Source of the DNA: Armatimonadota bacterium
GTDB taxonomy: Bacteria; Armatimonadota; UBA5829; DTJY01
Assembly (NCBI GenBank): GCA_029907255.1
Contig: JARYMF010000014.1
Span: forward strand, 1-64,000
Direction of reading: 5' to 3'
Length of the DNA: 64,000 nt
This document shows positions 7,051 to 15,167 of this stretch, piece after piece. Every line of letters starts with the position of its first letter. Position 1 is the first letter of the stretch. The notes under the pieces are model-generated. The model saw only the letters and a list, made by a program, of their open reading frames with translations. It was not told the DNA's origin and searched no databases. The position numbers and the translations under genes were made by a program.

Positions 7051-8661
7051 ATGGTAGATATGAATCTAAAAGAGAAAATCGGACAGCTCCTAATGTTCGG
7101 CTGGCAGGGCGAAACGGCCGAAGAAAACCTGAAAGTGTCCGCTCACGCTCGTGCGCTCGTTGAAGAATTCAAAGTAGGCGGAATTATCCTTCTTGGAAGG
7201 AACGTTCAAAGTCCGGAGCAGGTTGCAAATACCCTAAACGAGCTTCAAAGCCTTTCGAAGCTCCCTCTTTTTATAGCGGCTGACCAAGAAGGCGGGCTAG
7301 TTACGCGCCTTAAGGATCCATTCACCATCTTTCCAGGGAACATGGCTCTCGGAGCTACAAGATCGCCGGATTACTGCTATAAAGCAGCGAATACAAGTGC
7401 TGAGGAGCTGTTAGCGGTCGGCGTTAATTTTAACTTCGCACCATGCGTTGACGTAAACATCAATCCAGATAACCCCATCATCGGCGTACGGTCGTACGGC
7501 GAATCACCTGAACTTGTCGCAGAGCTGGGAGTTGCCGCCATAAAAGGCTACCAATCCGGTGGAATCCTTGCTTGTGCCAAGCATTTCCCCGGACACGGCG
7601 ATACTTCGGTTGATACTCACCTTTCACTGCCTGTTATCCCGTATGACCGCGAGCGCCTGAACGCAGTCGAACTAAAACCCTTCGCCGAGGCAATAAAAGC
7701 CGGCGTGGCGTCAATCATGACAAGCCACATTGCCTTTGCCGCACTCGATGGCAAACTGCCAGCAACCCTTTCAAAAAGCATTCTCACCAATCTCCTCAGA
7801 GAAGAAATGGGATTCGACGGCCTTATCGTTACCGACTGTCTAGAAATGAAAGCCATCGCCGACAACTTCGGCACCGCCGAAGCCGCAATTCTCGCCTTAA
7901 ACGCCGGCGTAGATATCCTGCTCGCTTGCCACACTCTCGAAGTTCAGGCAGAAATCCGAGATGCGTTAATCCGAGCAGTTGAATCAGGCGAAGTACCAGA
8001 GCAGAGAGTGGATGAGGCTGTCGAAAGGATACTCGCCGCAAAGAAAAAATTCGACATCGAGTCAAAACGCTTTGTTAAGGTGGAAAAGCTTCGAACGGTC
8101 ATCGGCGCAGATGACCACCGCAATCTCGAACTCGAAATAGCACACAAAGCCGTAACCGTGCTTAGGAACAAAGACAAAATACTGCCGCTCAAGCTTGGCG
8201 AAAATGACCAAATACTTGTGCTGGGGATGCACCCAGCGACCGAGTCATTCGCCCAAGCAATAAAGAAATATCACAAAAATACAAAGCATATTCGCGTAAG
8301 TGCTTCGCCCAGCCCTGAAGAAATTTCTCAGATAAACCAATTAATGAAGCAGTCGAAAGTTGCGCTTCTAACAACTTGTCCTTCGGAGCCATGGACGAGA
8401 GGCTTTATTAAAGAAAAAATCCAAGCCGAATTTGTTAGCCGCATGCTGAATTCCAAAACTCCCGCCGTGATTGTAACCGTAAGGGAACCATACGACCTGC
8501 GGCATTTCCCCGATTCGAGGACGTGCATAGCAACTTACGGATACCCTGCGGCAACCGTGCAAGCCACCGCAGATTTGATATTTGGCAAGGTAAGGCCAAG
8601 CGGCCGCCTCCCCGTAAGCGTTCCCGGATACGCAGATTTCGGAGCTGGCGTTAGCTTCTAA
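7051..8661 (+). CDS. nagZ: Glycoside hydrolase family 3, beta-N-acetylhexosaminidase (NagZ-like)
   Basis: The protein has 536 residues, longer than the roughly 340 of Proteobacterial NagZ, because a C-terminal alpha/beta domain follows the TIM barrel as in Gram-positive forms. The motif KHFPGHGDTSVDTH (177-190) supplies the His of the NagZ-type catalytic dyad. Asp262 in IVTDCLEMKAI is the expected nucleophile. The enzyme removes N-acetylglucosamine from muropeptides during cell-wall turnover. No signal peptide is visible, so it probably acts in the cytosol, after uptake of fragments. The ATG at 7051 and another at 7060 both lack a good ribosome site. It follows dppA, consistent with a two-gene recycling unit. 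Other N-acetyl-beta-glucosides cannot be excluded as substrates. Confidence 0.88.
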   Translation: MVDMNLKEKIGQLLMFGWQGETAEENLKVSAHARALVEEFKVGGIILLGRNVQSPEQVANTLNELQSLSKLPLFIAADQEGGLVTRLKDPFTIFPGNMALGATRSPDYCYKAANTSAEELLAVGVNFNFAPCVDVNINPDNPIIGVRSYGESPELVAELGVAAIKGYQSGGILACAKHFPGHGDTSVDTHLSLPVIPYDRERLNAVELKPFAEAIKAGVASIMTSHIAFAALDGKLPATLSKSILTNLLREEMGFDGLIVTDCLEMKAIADNFGTAEAAILALNAGVDILLACHTLEVQAEIRDALIRAVESGEVPEQRVDEAVERILAAKKKFDIESKRFVKVEKLRTVIGADDHRNLELEIAHKAVTVLRNKDKILPLKLGENDQILVLGMHPATESFAQAIKKYHKNTKHIRVSASPSPEEISQINQLMKQSKVALLTTCPSEPWTRGFIKEKIQAEFVSRMLNSKTPAVIVTVREPYDLRHFPDSRTCIATYGYPAATVQATADLIFGKVRPSGRLPVSVPGYADFGAGVSF

Positions 8662-8710
8662 CAAGCCGAAGCCTAAACATCCAATTCAGCCTGCAAAAAT
8701 TTTCCATCTC

Positions 8711-8739
8711 TTCACGATTCGCCCCAATTCTGCTATAAT
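8711..8739 (+). promoter_or_regulatory. Promoter of tRNA-Ser
   Basis: TTCACG (8711-8716), 17-base spacer, TATAAT (8734-8739). The start of transcription falls within a few bases of the mature tRNA 5' end at 8750. Confidence 0.7.
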
Positions 8740-8749
8740 AAAAACGAGC

Positions 8750-8838
8750 GGAGGGGTGCCGGAGTGGTTTATCGGAGCGGTCTTGAAAACCGTCCTGGTG
8801 ATGAGCCAGCGCGAGTTCGAATCTCGCCCCCTCCGCCA
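8750..8838 (+). tRNA. tRNA-Ser, anticodon TGA
   Basis: The acceptor stem pairs GGAGGGG (8750-8756) with CCCCTCC (8828-8834), followed by discriminator G and an encoded CCA (8836-8838). The anticodon loop CTTGAAA (8782-8788) gives anticodon TGA at 8784-8786. A long variable arm is present, as required for tRNA-Ser, and the T-arm reads GAGTTCGAATCTC. It decodes UCA and related serine codons. Confidence 0.96.
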
Positions 8839-9561
8839 TTCCATTAAGTGACTGCAGTTTTCCAAGATATTCAACCTTCCGCCGCCTGCGCATCTCCAAA
8901 TTCCCTGCCGCAAAATAAACCCGCCCAAATGCGGGCATAAGGAAAATTACCAAATGCATAAATAATCAAAAAAAGCTGTGCTGAATATCCCAACCTAAAG
9001 TCCCAGAAGCCCGTGCATAAAAGACCAAGATAAAATAAAAACTAATATCCACGGCGCTTTTTCCCAATCCCAGTTTCGCTCAGTGCAAGAGCTACGTTAT
9101 TGAGCTTGAGAAACAAGAGGCTTGTAGCTTTTTCCAAGAAGATTGCCGCATCCAGCGAATCCATTGCAAGCTTAAATAGCCAATATTTACCTTGTTACCA
9201 TCGCTTGGTGCTTGGGTACCATCGGATGGTTGTCGTGTACCATCCAATGGTTGCTTTATACCATCGGATGGTTATTGTGTACCATCGGATGGTTCTTGTG
9301 TACCATCGCTTGGTACTTGTGTACCATCCGATGGTTATTGTGTACCATCGCTTTGCAACAAAGGATAATTCCTTGGTTGCGCTTGCCATCTAAGGCGCAT
9401 CCAATCCAGGCTCGGAGAGCATATTTAATCAGCAATGGTAAGCTAAAAATCTACAAAGCAAACAAAAGGTCCAGTTCATCGGCGGCAATTCGAGGTACGT
9501 ATATTGACCCTCTCAGCTCGACGTGATAGAATATGCAAGCTGAGGATAGGAGGAATAATCG
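8839..9561. other. Long intergenic region containing a 21-bp repeat array
   Basis: These 723 bases hold no gene I would defend. The repeat array at 9196-9352 is the only clear structure. Open frames on both strands run across the array, but this is expected because 21 is a multiple of three and the unit lacks stops in those frames. Confidence 0.6.
9196..9352. repeat. Array of seven and a half 21-bp units, each a small palindrome
   Basis: Units begin at 9196, 9217, 9238, 9259, 9280, 9301, 9322 and (degenerate) 9343, exactly 21 bases apart. The core is ACCATCGGATGGT, a 6-bp inverted repeat around a single G, followed by a T/G-rich spacer such as TATTGTG. Variation keeps or nearly keeps the palindrome in several units (CGGATGG, CCGATGG, CCAATGG, CGCTTGG). 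The strict period and the symmetric core suggest a protein-binding or structural DNA array. As protein it would give YHRMVxV heptads on the plus strand or RWYTxTI on the minus strand, which I consider spurious. Confidence 0.9.
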
Positions 9562-10635
9562 TTGTTTGAACCAATCCCCGACTTTGAGCGCCTTCGCAAG
9601 GCTTTAACCTGCGATGGAGAACCCGACAGAGTTCCGCTGTGCGAATTGGGCATTAGTCCGACAGTTATGCCGCAATTTATCGGACGAGAGGCAAAAACTC
9701 TCGAGGACTACGCAGAATTTTACGCGAAGGCGGGCTATGACTACCTGAAGGTAACCCCAATTTATAACTGGAATCCCGAGGGCAGAGTGCCAAAGGAGGG
9801 CGTTCGCAAGGGAGCTGGCAAAGCCGCAGACACAGATACCGAAGTGAGCATTCAGTATGCTCCAGAAGGCGAGGGAATAATTACAACCCTGGAAGATTTC
9901 GAGACCTACCCTTGGATGGACGTTGAGGATGTTGATTTTAGCATCTTTGACCAAGCGAACAAGATACTCCCGGATGGCATGCAGATAATAGGCCACCAAG
10001 GCGACATCTTCACCAACGCTTGGTGTTTGATGGGATTTGAGACATTCTCCTATGCGATGGTTGAAGAACCAGAGTTAATCGAAGCCATGTGCCACAAGTG
10101 CGGGGAGATAATCTACGAAATCTTCGAAGTAATATCCGAGCAGGAAAACATCGGGGCTCTTTGGCTTTCCGACGACATCGCATACACGGAAGGCTTAATG
10201 GTTTCGCCGTCGTTCCTAAGGAAGCACATATTCCCGTGGTTCAAGCGCATTGGGAACCTAGCGCGCAAGATAGACGTCCCATATATGTATCACTCTGACG
10301 GCGACCTTTGGCAGGTAATGGATGACCTGATAGACGACATCGGATTCAGCGCCCTGCATCCGATTGAGCCGAAGGCGATGGACATAAAAGAGCTTAAGGA
10401 GAAGATTGGTGACCGCGTTTGCTTGATTGGAAACATTGACCTAGGATACACGCTCACCAGAGGCACGCCCGAGGAGGTAGAAGAAGAGGTTAAGGAAAGA
10501 ATACGCGATATTGCGCCGGGCGGTGGGTACTGCGTTGGTTCTAGCAACACCGTGCCTTACTACGTTCCTTCCGAGAACTTCCGCGCAATGGTGGAAGCAA
10601 CGCTCAAATGGGGAAAATACCCAATCAATATTTAA
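9562..10635 (+). CDS. URO-D family protein (methyltransferase-like)
   Basis: A 357-residue protein of the uroporphyrinogen decarboxylase superfamily, starting at TTG 9562 after AGGAGG. The family includes haem-pathway decarboxylases (HemE) and corrinoid-dependent methyltransferases (MtaA, MtbA, CmuA). The usual opening is present (FERLRKALTCDGEPDRVPL), and the C-terminal metal region reads YHSDGD ... GGGYCVGSSN. Methyltransferases bind zinc with HxC...C; here the first Cys is Asp while a later Cys remains, so the classic site is altered. It lacks the Arg-rich N-terminal signature of true HemE. It stands alone between the repeat array and a lipoprotein gene, and the substrate is unknown. Two other members are in this window. 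Confidence 0.8.
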   Translation: MFEPIPDFERLRKALTCDGEPDRVPLCELGISPTVMPQFIGREAKTLEDYAEFYAKAGYDYLKVTPIYNWNPEGRVPKEGVRKGAGKAADTDTEVSIQYAPEGEGIITTLEDFETYPWMDVEDVDFSIFDQANKILPDGMQIIGHQGDIFTNAWCLMGFETFSYAMVEEPELIEAMCHKCGEIIYEIFEVISEQENIGALWLSDDIAYTEGLMVSPSFLRKHIFPWFKRIGNLARKIDVPYMYHSDGDLWQVMDDLIDDIGFSALHPIEPKAMDIKELKEKIGDRVCLIGNIDLGYTLTRGTPEEVEEEVKERIRDIAPGGGYCVGSSNTVPYYVPSENFRAMVEATLKWGKYPINI

Positions 10636-10737
10636 ATTTTCATCTGAGAAAACCGAGCAAATTGGAGCAAGAGAAAGTCCTTCGATTCGCCAATATTTAC
10701 AACTTTCCACAATCAAAACTAATGCGGAGTAACACAA

Positions 10738-11316
10738 ATGGCAAGATACACCTCTCTAGCAATAATTCTAGCATTTGGATTAATGATTGCCGGATGCGGA
10801 GGCGGCGGCGGTGGAGGCGGTTCGTCCCTCACAATTAGCCCTAGCTCCGTTACCCTCAACGTTGGGGGGACGAAAACATTCACAGCAAGCGAGCCTGTTG
10901 ACTGGCGGGTAGCTGAGCTTAATGGGGGTACTATAACAACAGGCGGAGTTTACACCGCTCCGAACGTGGCTGGGACTTATCATATTGTTGCGACAAGCAA
11001 GGCAAACCCTACTAAGGTGGCAATTGCGACGGTATTCGTTGCCGCCAATGGGACTAGCGTTATCATAGACCCAAGCAGTGTCGCACTTAGGCCAGGTGGG
11101 AAGGTAACGTTCTATTCAAACGTACCTGTTAACTGGAGGGTACAGGAAACCAACGGCGGCACCATTGTTCCTTTGAGTGAGACTTCGGCAGAATACACTG
11201 CTCCCTCGAGAAATGGCGATTATCACGTTATCGGCACAAGCAAAGCAGACCCTACAAAGAGCGGAACTGCAAATATATTTGTAGACAGCGATCTCCCTCC
11301 TCCTCCACCGGGTTAA
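10738..11316 (+). CDS. Lipoprotein with two Ig-like repeats
   Basis: A 192-residue protein. The N-terminus is a lipoprotein signal peptide ending in IAGC, so Cys20 should be lipid-modified. An eight-glycine linker follows. The rest is two similar domains of about 85 residues; each begins with a Ser-Ser-Val motif (SPSSVTLNVGG, DPSSVALRPGG), passes through a W-R-V core (VDWRV, VNWRV) and YTAP, and ends with YHI/VxxTSKAxPTK. This pattern fits bacterial Ig-like (Big) beta-sandwich domains of surface proteins. It probably sits on the cell envelope as an adhesion or scaffolding module. The end is a proline run (PPPPPG). GGAG lies about 10 bases before the ATG. Confidence 0.78.
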   Translation: MARYTSLAIILAFGLMIAGCGGGGGGGGSSLTISPSSVTLNVGGTKTFTASEPVDWRVAELNGGTITTGGVYTAPNVAGTYHIVATSKANPTKVAIATVFVAANGTSVIIDPSSVALRPGGKVTFYSNVPVNWRVQETNGGTIVPLSETSAEYTAPSRNGDYHVIGTSKADPTKSGTANIFVDSDLPPPPPG

Positions 11317-11561
11317 TTTGGTAGGCTTGTTTGCCCTGGGAACCAGATAGCCCCAAAGAAGCGTACTCCTAGTAGAGCAATCTGTTGGAAACAAGGGATT
11401 GTTCAGGGGGAGTGGAGTATGACAGCTAGGCACTGCAGTTGGCTAATCGAATTTGGCTGGCTAATTTGGTTCTTAATTTCTTTGGGGTTTATTCTCCTTC
11501 ATCCCGCCGCAGTCCATTCATAACCCAAAGGGTTGAAGTGCAGGCATTGCGGTTTGTGAAT

Positions 11562-13259
11562 CTAGGGCTGAAAGAGAATAACTATATCGTTTTGTGAGCG
11601 GACCTTGAGCAGGCGGAGGAGATTGGAGCTGCTTTCCTCGCAAGAACTAATCCCCGTTACCATAACAAGGCTGTTCAACCCGGGCAGTGTGAGGTTTGGA
11701 GCGTAGCATTTTAGGTGGGCATTTGAGCCGTCGTTGATTACAAACCAATCTGTTCCCACGGATTCGACATGCCCCCAAGTTCGGACGAGGAGGCCAATGT
11801 TGTTCAAGCCAGTTCCCCCAAGTACGCCTTTTTGCCCAACAGCAGGCGGGCCCACGGAGTAATGGAAGTCGGAGCCTCCTATGTCGGAATTCTTCAGCCC
11901 GACGGGCTTGAGAGAGATGGGCGCGCTAATTTCAACTAAGTCTGGGTCGAGAATAGCCCTCTCGCCATTAACCGTTGCCATCATACCTTGGATGTCGAGC
12001 ACCATTCCGCGAGCTACGGGCGGAACATCCGAAAAATAAAGTTGGATTCCACAGCCTCGGTCAGCATTTTGCACATATATGCAATTGCCGATTTCATCTT
12101 TGGCGGTGGATGCAACGGCGCCTGAGATTTGGACTAAGCTGTTGTCGGGCAGGCGCTTCGCCTCAGCGATAGTTACAGGCGCCAGCGCCGAAGCGAACTT
12201 AACGTTGTAGTCCTGGCAGTCAAAGTAGGCGGCGTTAACGTTGCCCAAAGAATCTAGTGCGTAGCTCAAGTGCCCGCCTGGTGGTGGAAGCGGGTCAATT
12301 TCTTCGGTGAACCACCTGCCCCCGAATTTCCACGCATTCATTAACTTTCCTGTGGAGGGGTCGAAGTAGCCAATCATGGGTATGCCGCCCTGCGTTATAG
12401 AAAGGGCACAGTTGTAGAAAAACCCCATCGAGAACGTTGCCACTGTTTCCGGCACGAAGGATGCCGCTATTCTCAGGAACTTAAGCTCCGCCCTATCGAG
12501 CGACAATTGGAAGTAAGCTACGCAAGGGGTGCCATCGGGACCTAAAGCAATGGCCGACTGTCCGAAAACTGGGGATGAAGAACTCCCATCAAGGGTTTTG
12601 ACATTCCACTGGCCATCGCCTTTGCTTGTTGCCAGCTTCAACTCAGATGAGGACGGGTCTACAAAAGCAATATATATGTCATTGCCGTTGATGACCATGG
12701 CTGGTTTCGTTACATCCCCGATTTGGGCAATATCCTCAGTAAACCAAACGCCCGAATCAATTCGACGTGCGAAACTAACTCTGAATAATTCGCCAACTGC
12801 GCGGCAGAAAGCTATACAAGGCTTCCCCGAAGAGTTGAATCCTAGAGAAATATTGCTCGGAAGCCAGCCGATATCTTGCACAGTCTCAAAATTCCAGTTT
12901 CCATATTGTTTATAAGCGAATCGAAGCAAAACTCCGAAGTAGTCAGGGCATTCAATATAGGCAATACACGGCTGACCATCTGGGGTAAAGGCAAGCGATG
13001 AGTATCCCCCTGCGGATCCTGCGGCTGTAACGCGTGTTGAATCCCACCCTCCGAGGACTTTTGAAGCTAAGTAAAGATCCCCAGCCGCTGTGTAGCTTAT
13101 CGAAGGGATGTTTTCAGGGCCAATTGCGATGGAACAGTCGCCATTAGCGAATCCACCGCTGTAGACCTGCTCAACATCCCAGAATGCGGCGTACGAAGGT
13201 AGAGCAGTCAAAGATGCTATTGCTACAATAGTTAGAAAAACCGAAGCCTTTTTATTCAT
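11562..13259 (-). CDS. Exported beta-propeller-like protein with C-terminal OB-fold-like domains
   Basis: A 565-residue secreted protein with a clean signal peptide (MNKKASVFLTIVAIASLTALPSYA). Residues about 25-365 contain repeated motifs of the form A(I/L)GPDGxPCxAY or LGFNSSGKPCIAF, roughly every 45-50 residues. This pattern is seen in sialidase/BNR-like beta-propellers of six or seven blades. Residues about 370-565 are two OB-like segments (LVQISGAVAST...CIYVQNADRGCGIQLYF and GLLVRTWGHVESV...VINDGSN), linked by a Gly-rich region. I recall similar tails in Armatimonadota secreted proteins; this has not been searched. No catalytic residues are evident. A stem-loop separates it from the upstream gene on the same strand. 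Confidence 0.7.
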   Translation of the reverse strand: MNKKASVFLTIVAIASLTALPSYAAFWDVEQVYSGGFANGDCSIAIGPENIPSISYTAAGDLYLASKVLGGWDSTRVTAAGSAGGYSSLAFTPDGQPCIAYIECPDYFGVLLRFAYKQYGNWNFETVQDIGWLPSNISLGFNSSGKPCIAFCRAVGELFRVSFARRIDSGVWFTEDIAQIGDVTKPAMVINGNDIYIAFVDPSSSELKLATSKGDGQWNVKTLDGSSSSPVFGQSAIALGPDGTPCVAYFQLSLDRAELKFLRIAASFVPETVATFSMGFFYNCALSITQGGIPMIGYFDPSTGKLMNAWKFGGRWFTEEIDPLPPPGGHLSYALDSLGNVNAAYFDCQDYNVKFASALAPVTIAEAKRLPDNSLVQISGAVASTAKDEIGNCIYVQNADRGCGIQLYFSDVPPVARGMVLDIQGMMATVNGERAILDPDLVEISAPISLKPVGLKNSDIGGSDFHYSVGPPAVGQKGVLGGTGLNNIGLLVRTWGHVESVGTDWFVINDGSNAHLKCYAPNLTLPGLNSLVMVTGISSCEESSSNLLRLLKVRSQNDIVILFQP

Positions 13260-13274
13260 TGTTGTATAAAATGG

Positions 13275-13303
13275 GGGCCGGGGAGTATTCGCTCCGCCGG
13301 CCC
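13275..13303 (-). terminator. Stem-loop between two minus-strand genes
   Basis: Outer arms GGGCCGG (13275-13281) and CCGGCCC (13297-13303) plus inner GGAG/CTCC form an 11-bp GC-rich stem with one bulged base and a six-base loop. On the minus strand it is followed by CCCATTTTAT, a weak T-rich tail. It may partly terminate transcription from the 14.2 kb gene or stabilise one mRNA half. Confidence 0.5.
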
Positions 13304-13310
13304 TTAGTTA

Positions 13311-14225
13311 TCAAGGTGTTCTATAGACAATTACTACGATGTCGCCGGAGGTCAATGGACCGCCTGCCGAATATGCTATCTTCGACAGCGAGTCACTTGT
13401 GAGAGGGAATGCCCTGATGTAGAATTCATCCCTCAGCGTAGCGCTTGGGTCATCCGGCGCAGCGTTGTCTATTGCCTTGACTTCAATCAAGGCAGGCCGT
13501 CCGTTAAATGTGCCCTTGCCGACCATCACCGCCACGTTTTCTGATACTTGGAGGTTTTCTACGGCTGGCAGGTAGATTCTAACGGGAGGACGGATTGAAA
13601 CGGCTGGAATCAAGGGGTTGTACTCCACATAATACAAACTGCCTTTTACCACTCCGTTGATTTTTGATGCCTCAAAGGTGAACTTGCCAATATTCTTTCC
13701 TACGGCTATTGTCCCTTGGCCCTTGGTGAACAGATTAGGAATCGGAGGGGCAGAGTAAACGACAATATCCCCCTTGATTACACCGCCTGCCTCGTCGTAG
13801 ATGATGGGCAGCGGGCTGTTTAGCGGCCTGGCGACTATGTGGAACCAGTCTTGATTCAAATCGTCAATGACTTCCACCATCAGATTCGCCGCCATTCCGT
13901 TCCACCAGCCGACAGCGTGAATCCAGGCGTGATTGCCCTCAATCCTCAATCCCGTGACAGACCGTGAATAAATCACGCATGGACGTATTGAGGAATTTGA
14001 GGGAAGCTCTTGATACTTGAAGCCGCCAAAAAGCACATTCCCCGACCTTGCAACGTTGATATCAAAAACGCCATAGGTTGTTTGGTTAACCAAGATGGCG
14101 CCTGAACCCTTGACGCTGGCTTCTGGAACTGGGGAAGTCTGGGCTATCAGATGGGGGCTAAACACGACTGCCATCAAAGCCGCTGCAATTACCACTAAAG
14201 CAGTTCGCCTAAGCAAACTATTCAC
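13311..14225 (-). CDS. Exported protein with an internally duplicated domain, unknown function
   Basis: A 304-residue protein with a Sec signal peptide ending around LIAQ. The mature part contains two copies of a domain of about 130 residues. Copy one begins KGSGAILVNQTTYGVFDINVA and copy two KGQGTIAVGKNIGKFTFEA. Both continue through F/L-G-x-x-x-Y, R-P-x-V, a G(K)xFNGRPAxxxVE-like segment, DDLNQDWFHI or SATLRDEFYI, and end in AGGxxxxGDIVV. The matching Asp, Phe and GDIVV positions point to tandem duplication. Related domains occur as 'post-COAP'-like exported proteins, but I do not recognise a named family with certainty. The gene has a strong ribosome site (AAAGGAGGTG) and probably its own promoter upstream. 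Confidence 0.72.
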   Translation of the reverse strand: MNSLLRRTALVVIAAALMAVVFSPHLIAQTSPVPEASVKGSGAILVNQTTYGVFDINVARSGNVLFGGFKYQELPSNSSIRPCVIYSRSVTGLRIEGNHAWIHAVGWWNGMAANLMVEVIDDLNQDWFHIVARPLNSPLPIIYDEAGGVIKGDIVVYSAPPIPNLFTKGQGTIAVGKNIGKFTFEASKINGVVKGSLYYVEYNPLIPAVSIRPPVRIYLPAVENLQVSENVAVMVGKGTFNGRPALIEVKAIDNAAPDDPSATLRDEFYIRAFPLTSDSLSKIAYSAGGPLTSGDIVVIVYRTP

Positions 14226-14420
14226 CTCCTTTCTTTCTTAGAGGGTAGTGTGCTATGGGAACTTAAATTTAAGATAATAGCATTTGAGCGGTTTGTCAAT
14301 AATAATTTTTTTGATGATTCTTCAAACGCAAAGGAGTATCTGTGAAGCGAATTTAAAGATGCATAAAAGTTTGAAAAATCTGACTGCTTTCAGCGCTTCT
14401 TAGAGGAGGAGGTTTTTAAC

Positions 14421-15134
14421 GTGAGTCCGAGAACAGCTTTTGCTTGCACAGCTCTCATTGTTTTGACAATGGTTAGTCCTCTTTTCCCTGCAGAAGAGAT
14501 GCTTTCTTCGCTGCCGGTCTATCCGGGCGGGAAGGTAGATTTTGAGCTCAACATTGCTGAGGATGACTTCCTGCCAGCATTTCGTCACTTCCTTTTAGCA
14601 GTTCCAATATTCGCAGGCAAGATGGCAGAGAATTTTCCAACTTCTGAGCCAGCAAAAGATGGGGCGCCGGGGGCTCATCCAGTTGACCCAAAGACATATA
14701 TGAAAATTAGCTCGGAGATTGCAAAAGAGCTCCAGGCTGCTACTGCCGGCCTCAAGCAATTTTCGGTGGTAACCTACCGAATAGATAACGCTGTAAAGCG
14801 AGAGCAGATTGCCAACTTCTACATGCAAAAGCTTGGCTTGACCAAGGGATGGAGGAGCATTATTCGAGTTGATTCACCGCTTTGCATGTGCCGAGTCTAT
14901 GCCAAGCCGGGTATTGAGGGTATCTTTGTATTGATTGTGCAGTTTGACCGCGTAATTGCAAGCAGGACCAGCGGCAAGCTTGACTTTGTAGCAATTAGCA
15001 GAACATTGGAAAAATACTTGCCGGCAATTTCCGAACAAATGACAAACTTGAAGCTTCCGCCTCCGCCCGAGCACCCTGCGTCGGTGCCTGGGCAGTCTGA
15101 CAAGGATTCGACAAATGGAGGCCAGGCTGAGTAG
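14421..15134 (+). CDS. Exported protein of unknown function
   Basis: A 237-residue protein starting with GTG at 14421 behind GAGGAGGAGG. Residues 1-23 form a signal peptide (AFACTALIVLTMVSPLFPA). The mature protein has a mixed alpha/beta region. Residues about 105-190 (VVTYRIDNAVKREQIANFYMQ...WRSIIRVDSP...GIFVLIVQFDRV) resemble the compact exported domains that follow 'YxxxxLxxxGW' patterns, where a peptide from Tyr/Phe-Met-Gln to Gly-Trp is conserved. The C-terminus is disordered and Pro/Ser/Gly rich. It lies alone between divergent and convergent neighbours, and no function can be assigned. Confidence 0.7.
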   Translation: MSPRTAFACTALIVLTMVSPLFPAEEMLSSLPVYPGGKVDFELNIAEDDFLPAFRHFLLAVPIFAGKMAENFPTSEPAKDGAPGAHPVDPKTYMKISSEIAKELQAATAGLKQFSVVTYRIDNAVKREQIANFYMQKLGLTKGWRSIIRVDSPLCMCRVYAKPGIEGIFVLIVQFDRVIASRTSGKLDFVAISRTLEKYLPAISEQMTNLKLPPPPEHPASVPGQSDKDSTNGGQAE

Positions 15135-15167
15135 CTCGAATTTTCCAAAAGCAAGAATCTTTTAGGT

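Noticed and set aside
9100-9393. Open frame over the 21-bp repeats giving YHRMVxV heptads, and the opposite-strand RWYTxTI frame
   Set aside because: Both strands stay open only because the repeat length is a multiple of three and lacks stops. Neither has a ribosome site or a recognisable fold, and the symmetry is at the DNA level.
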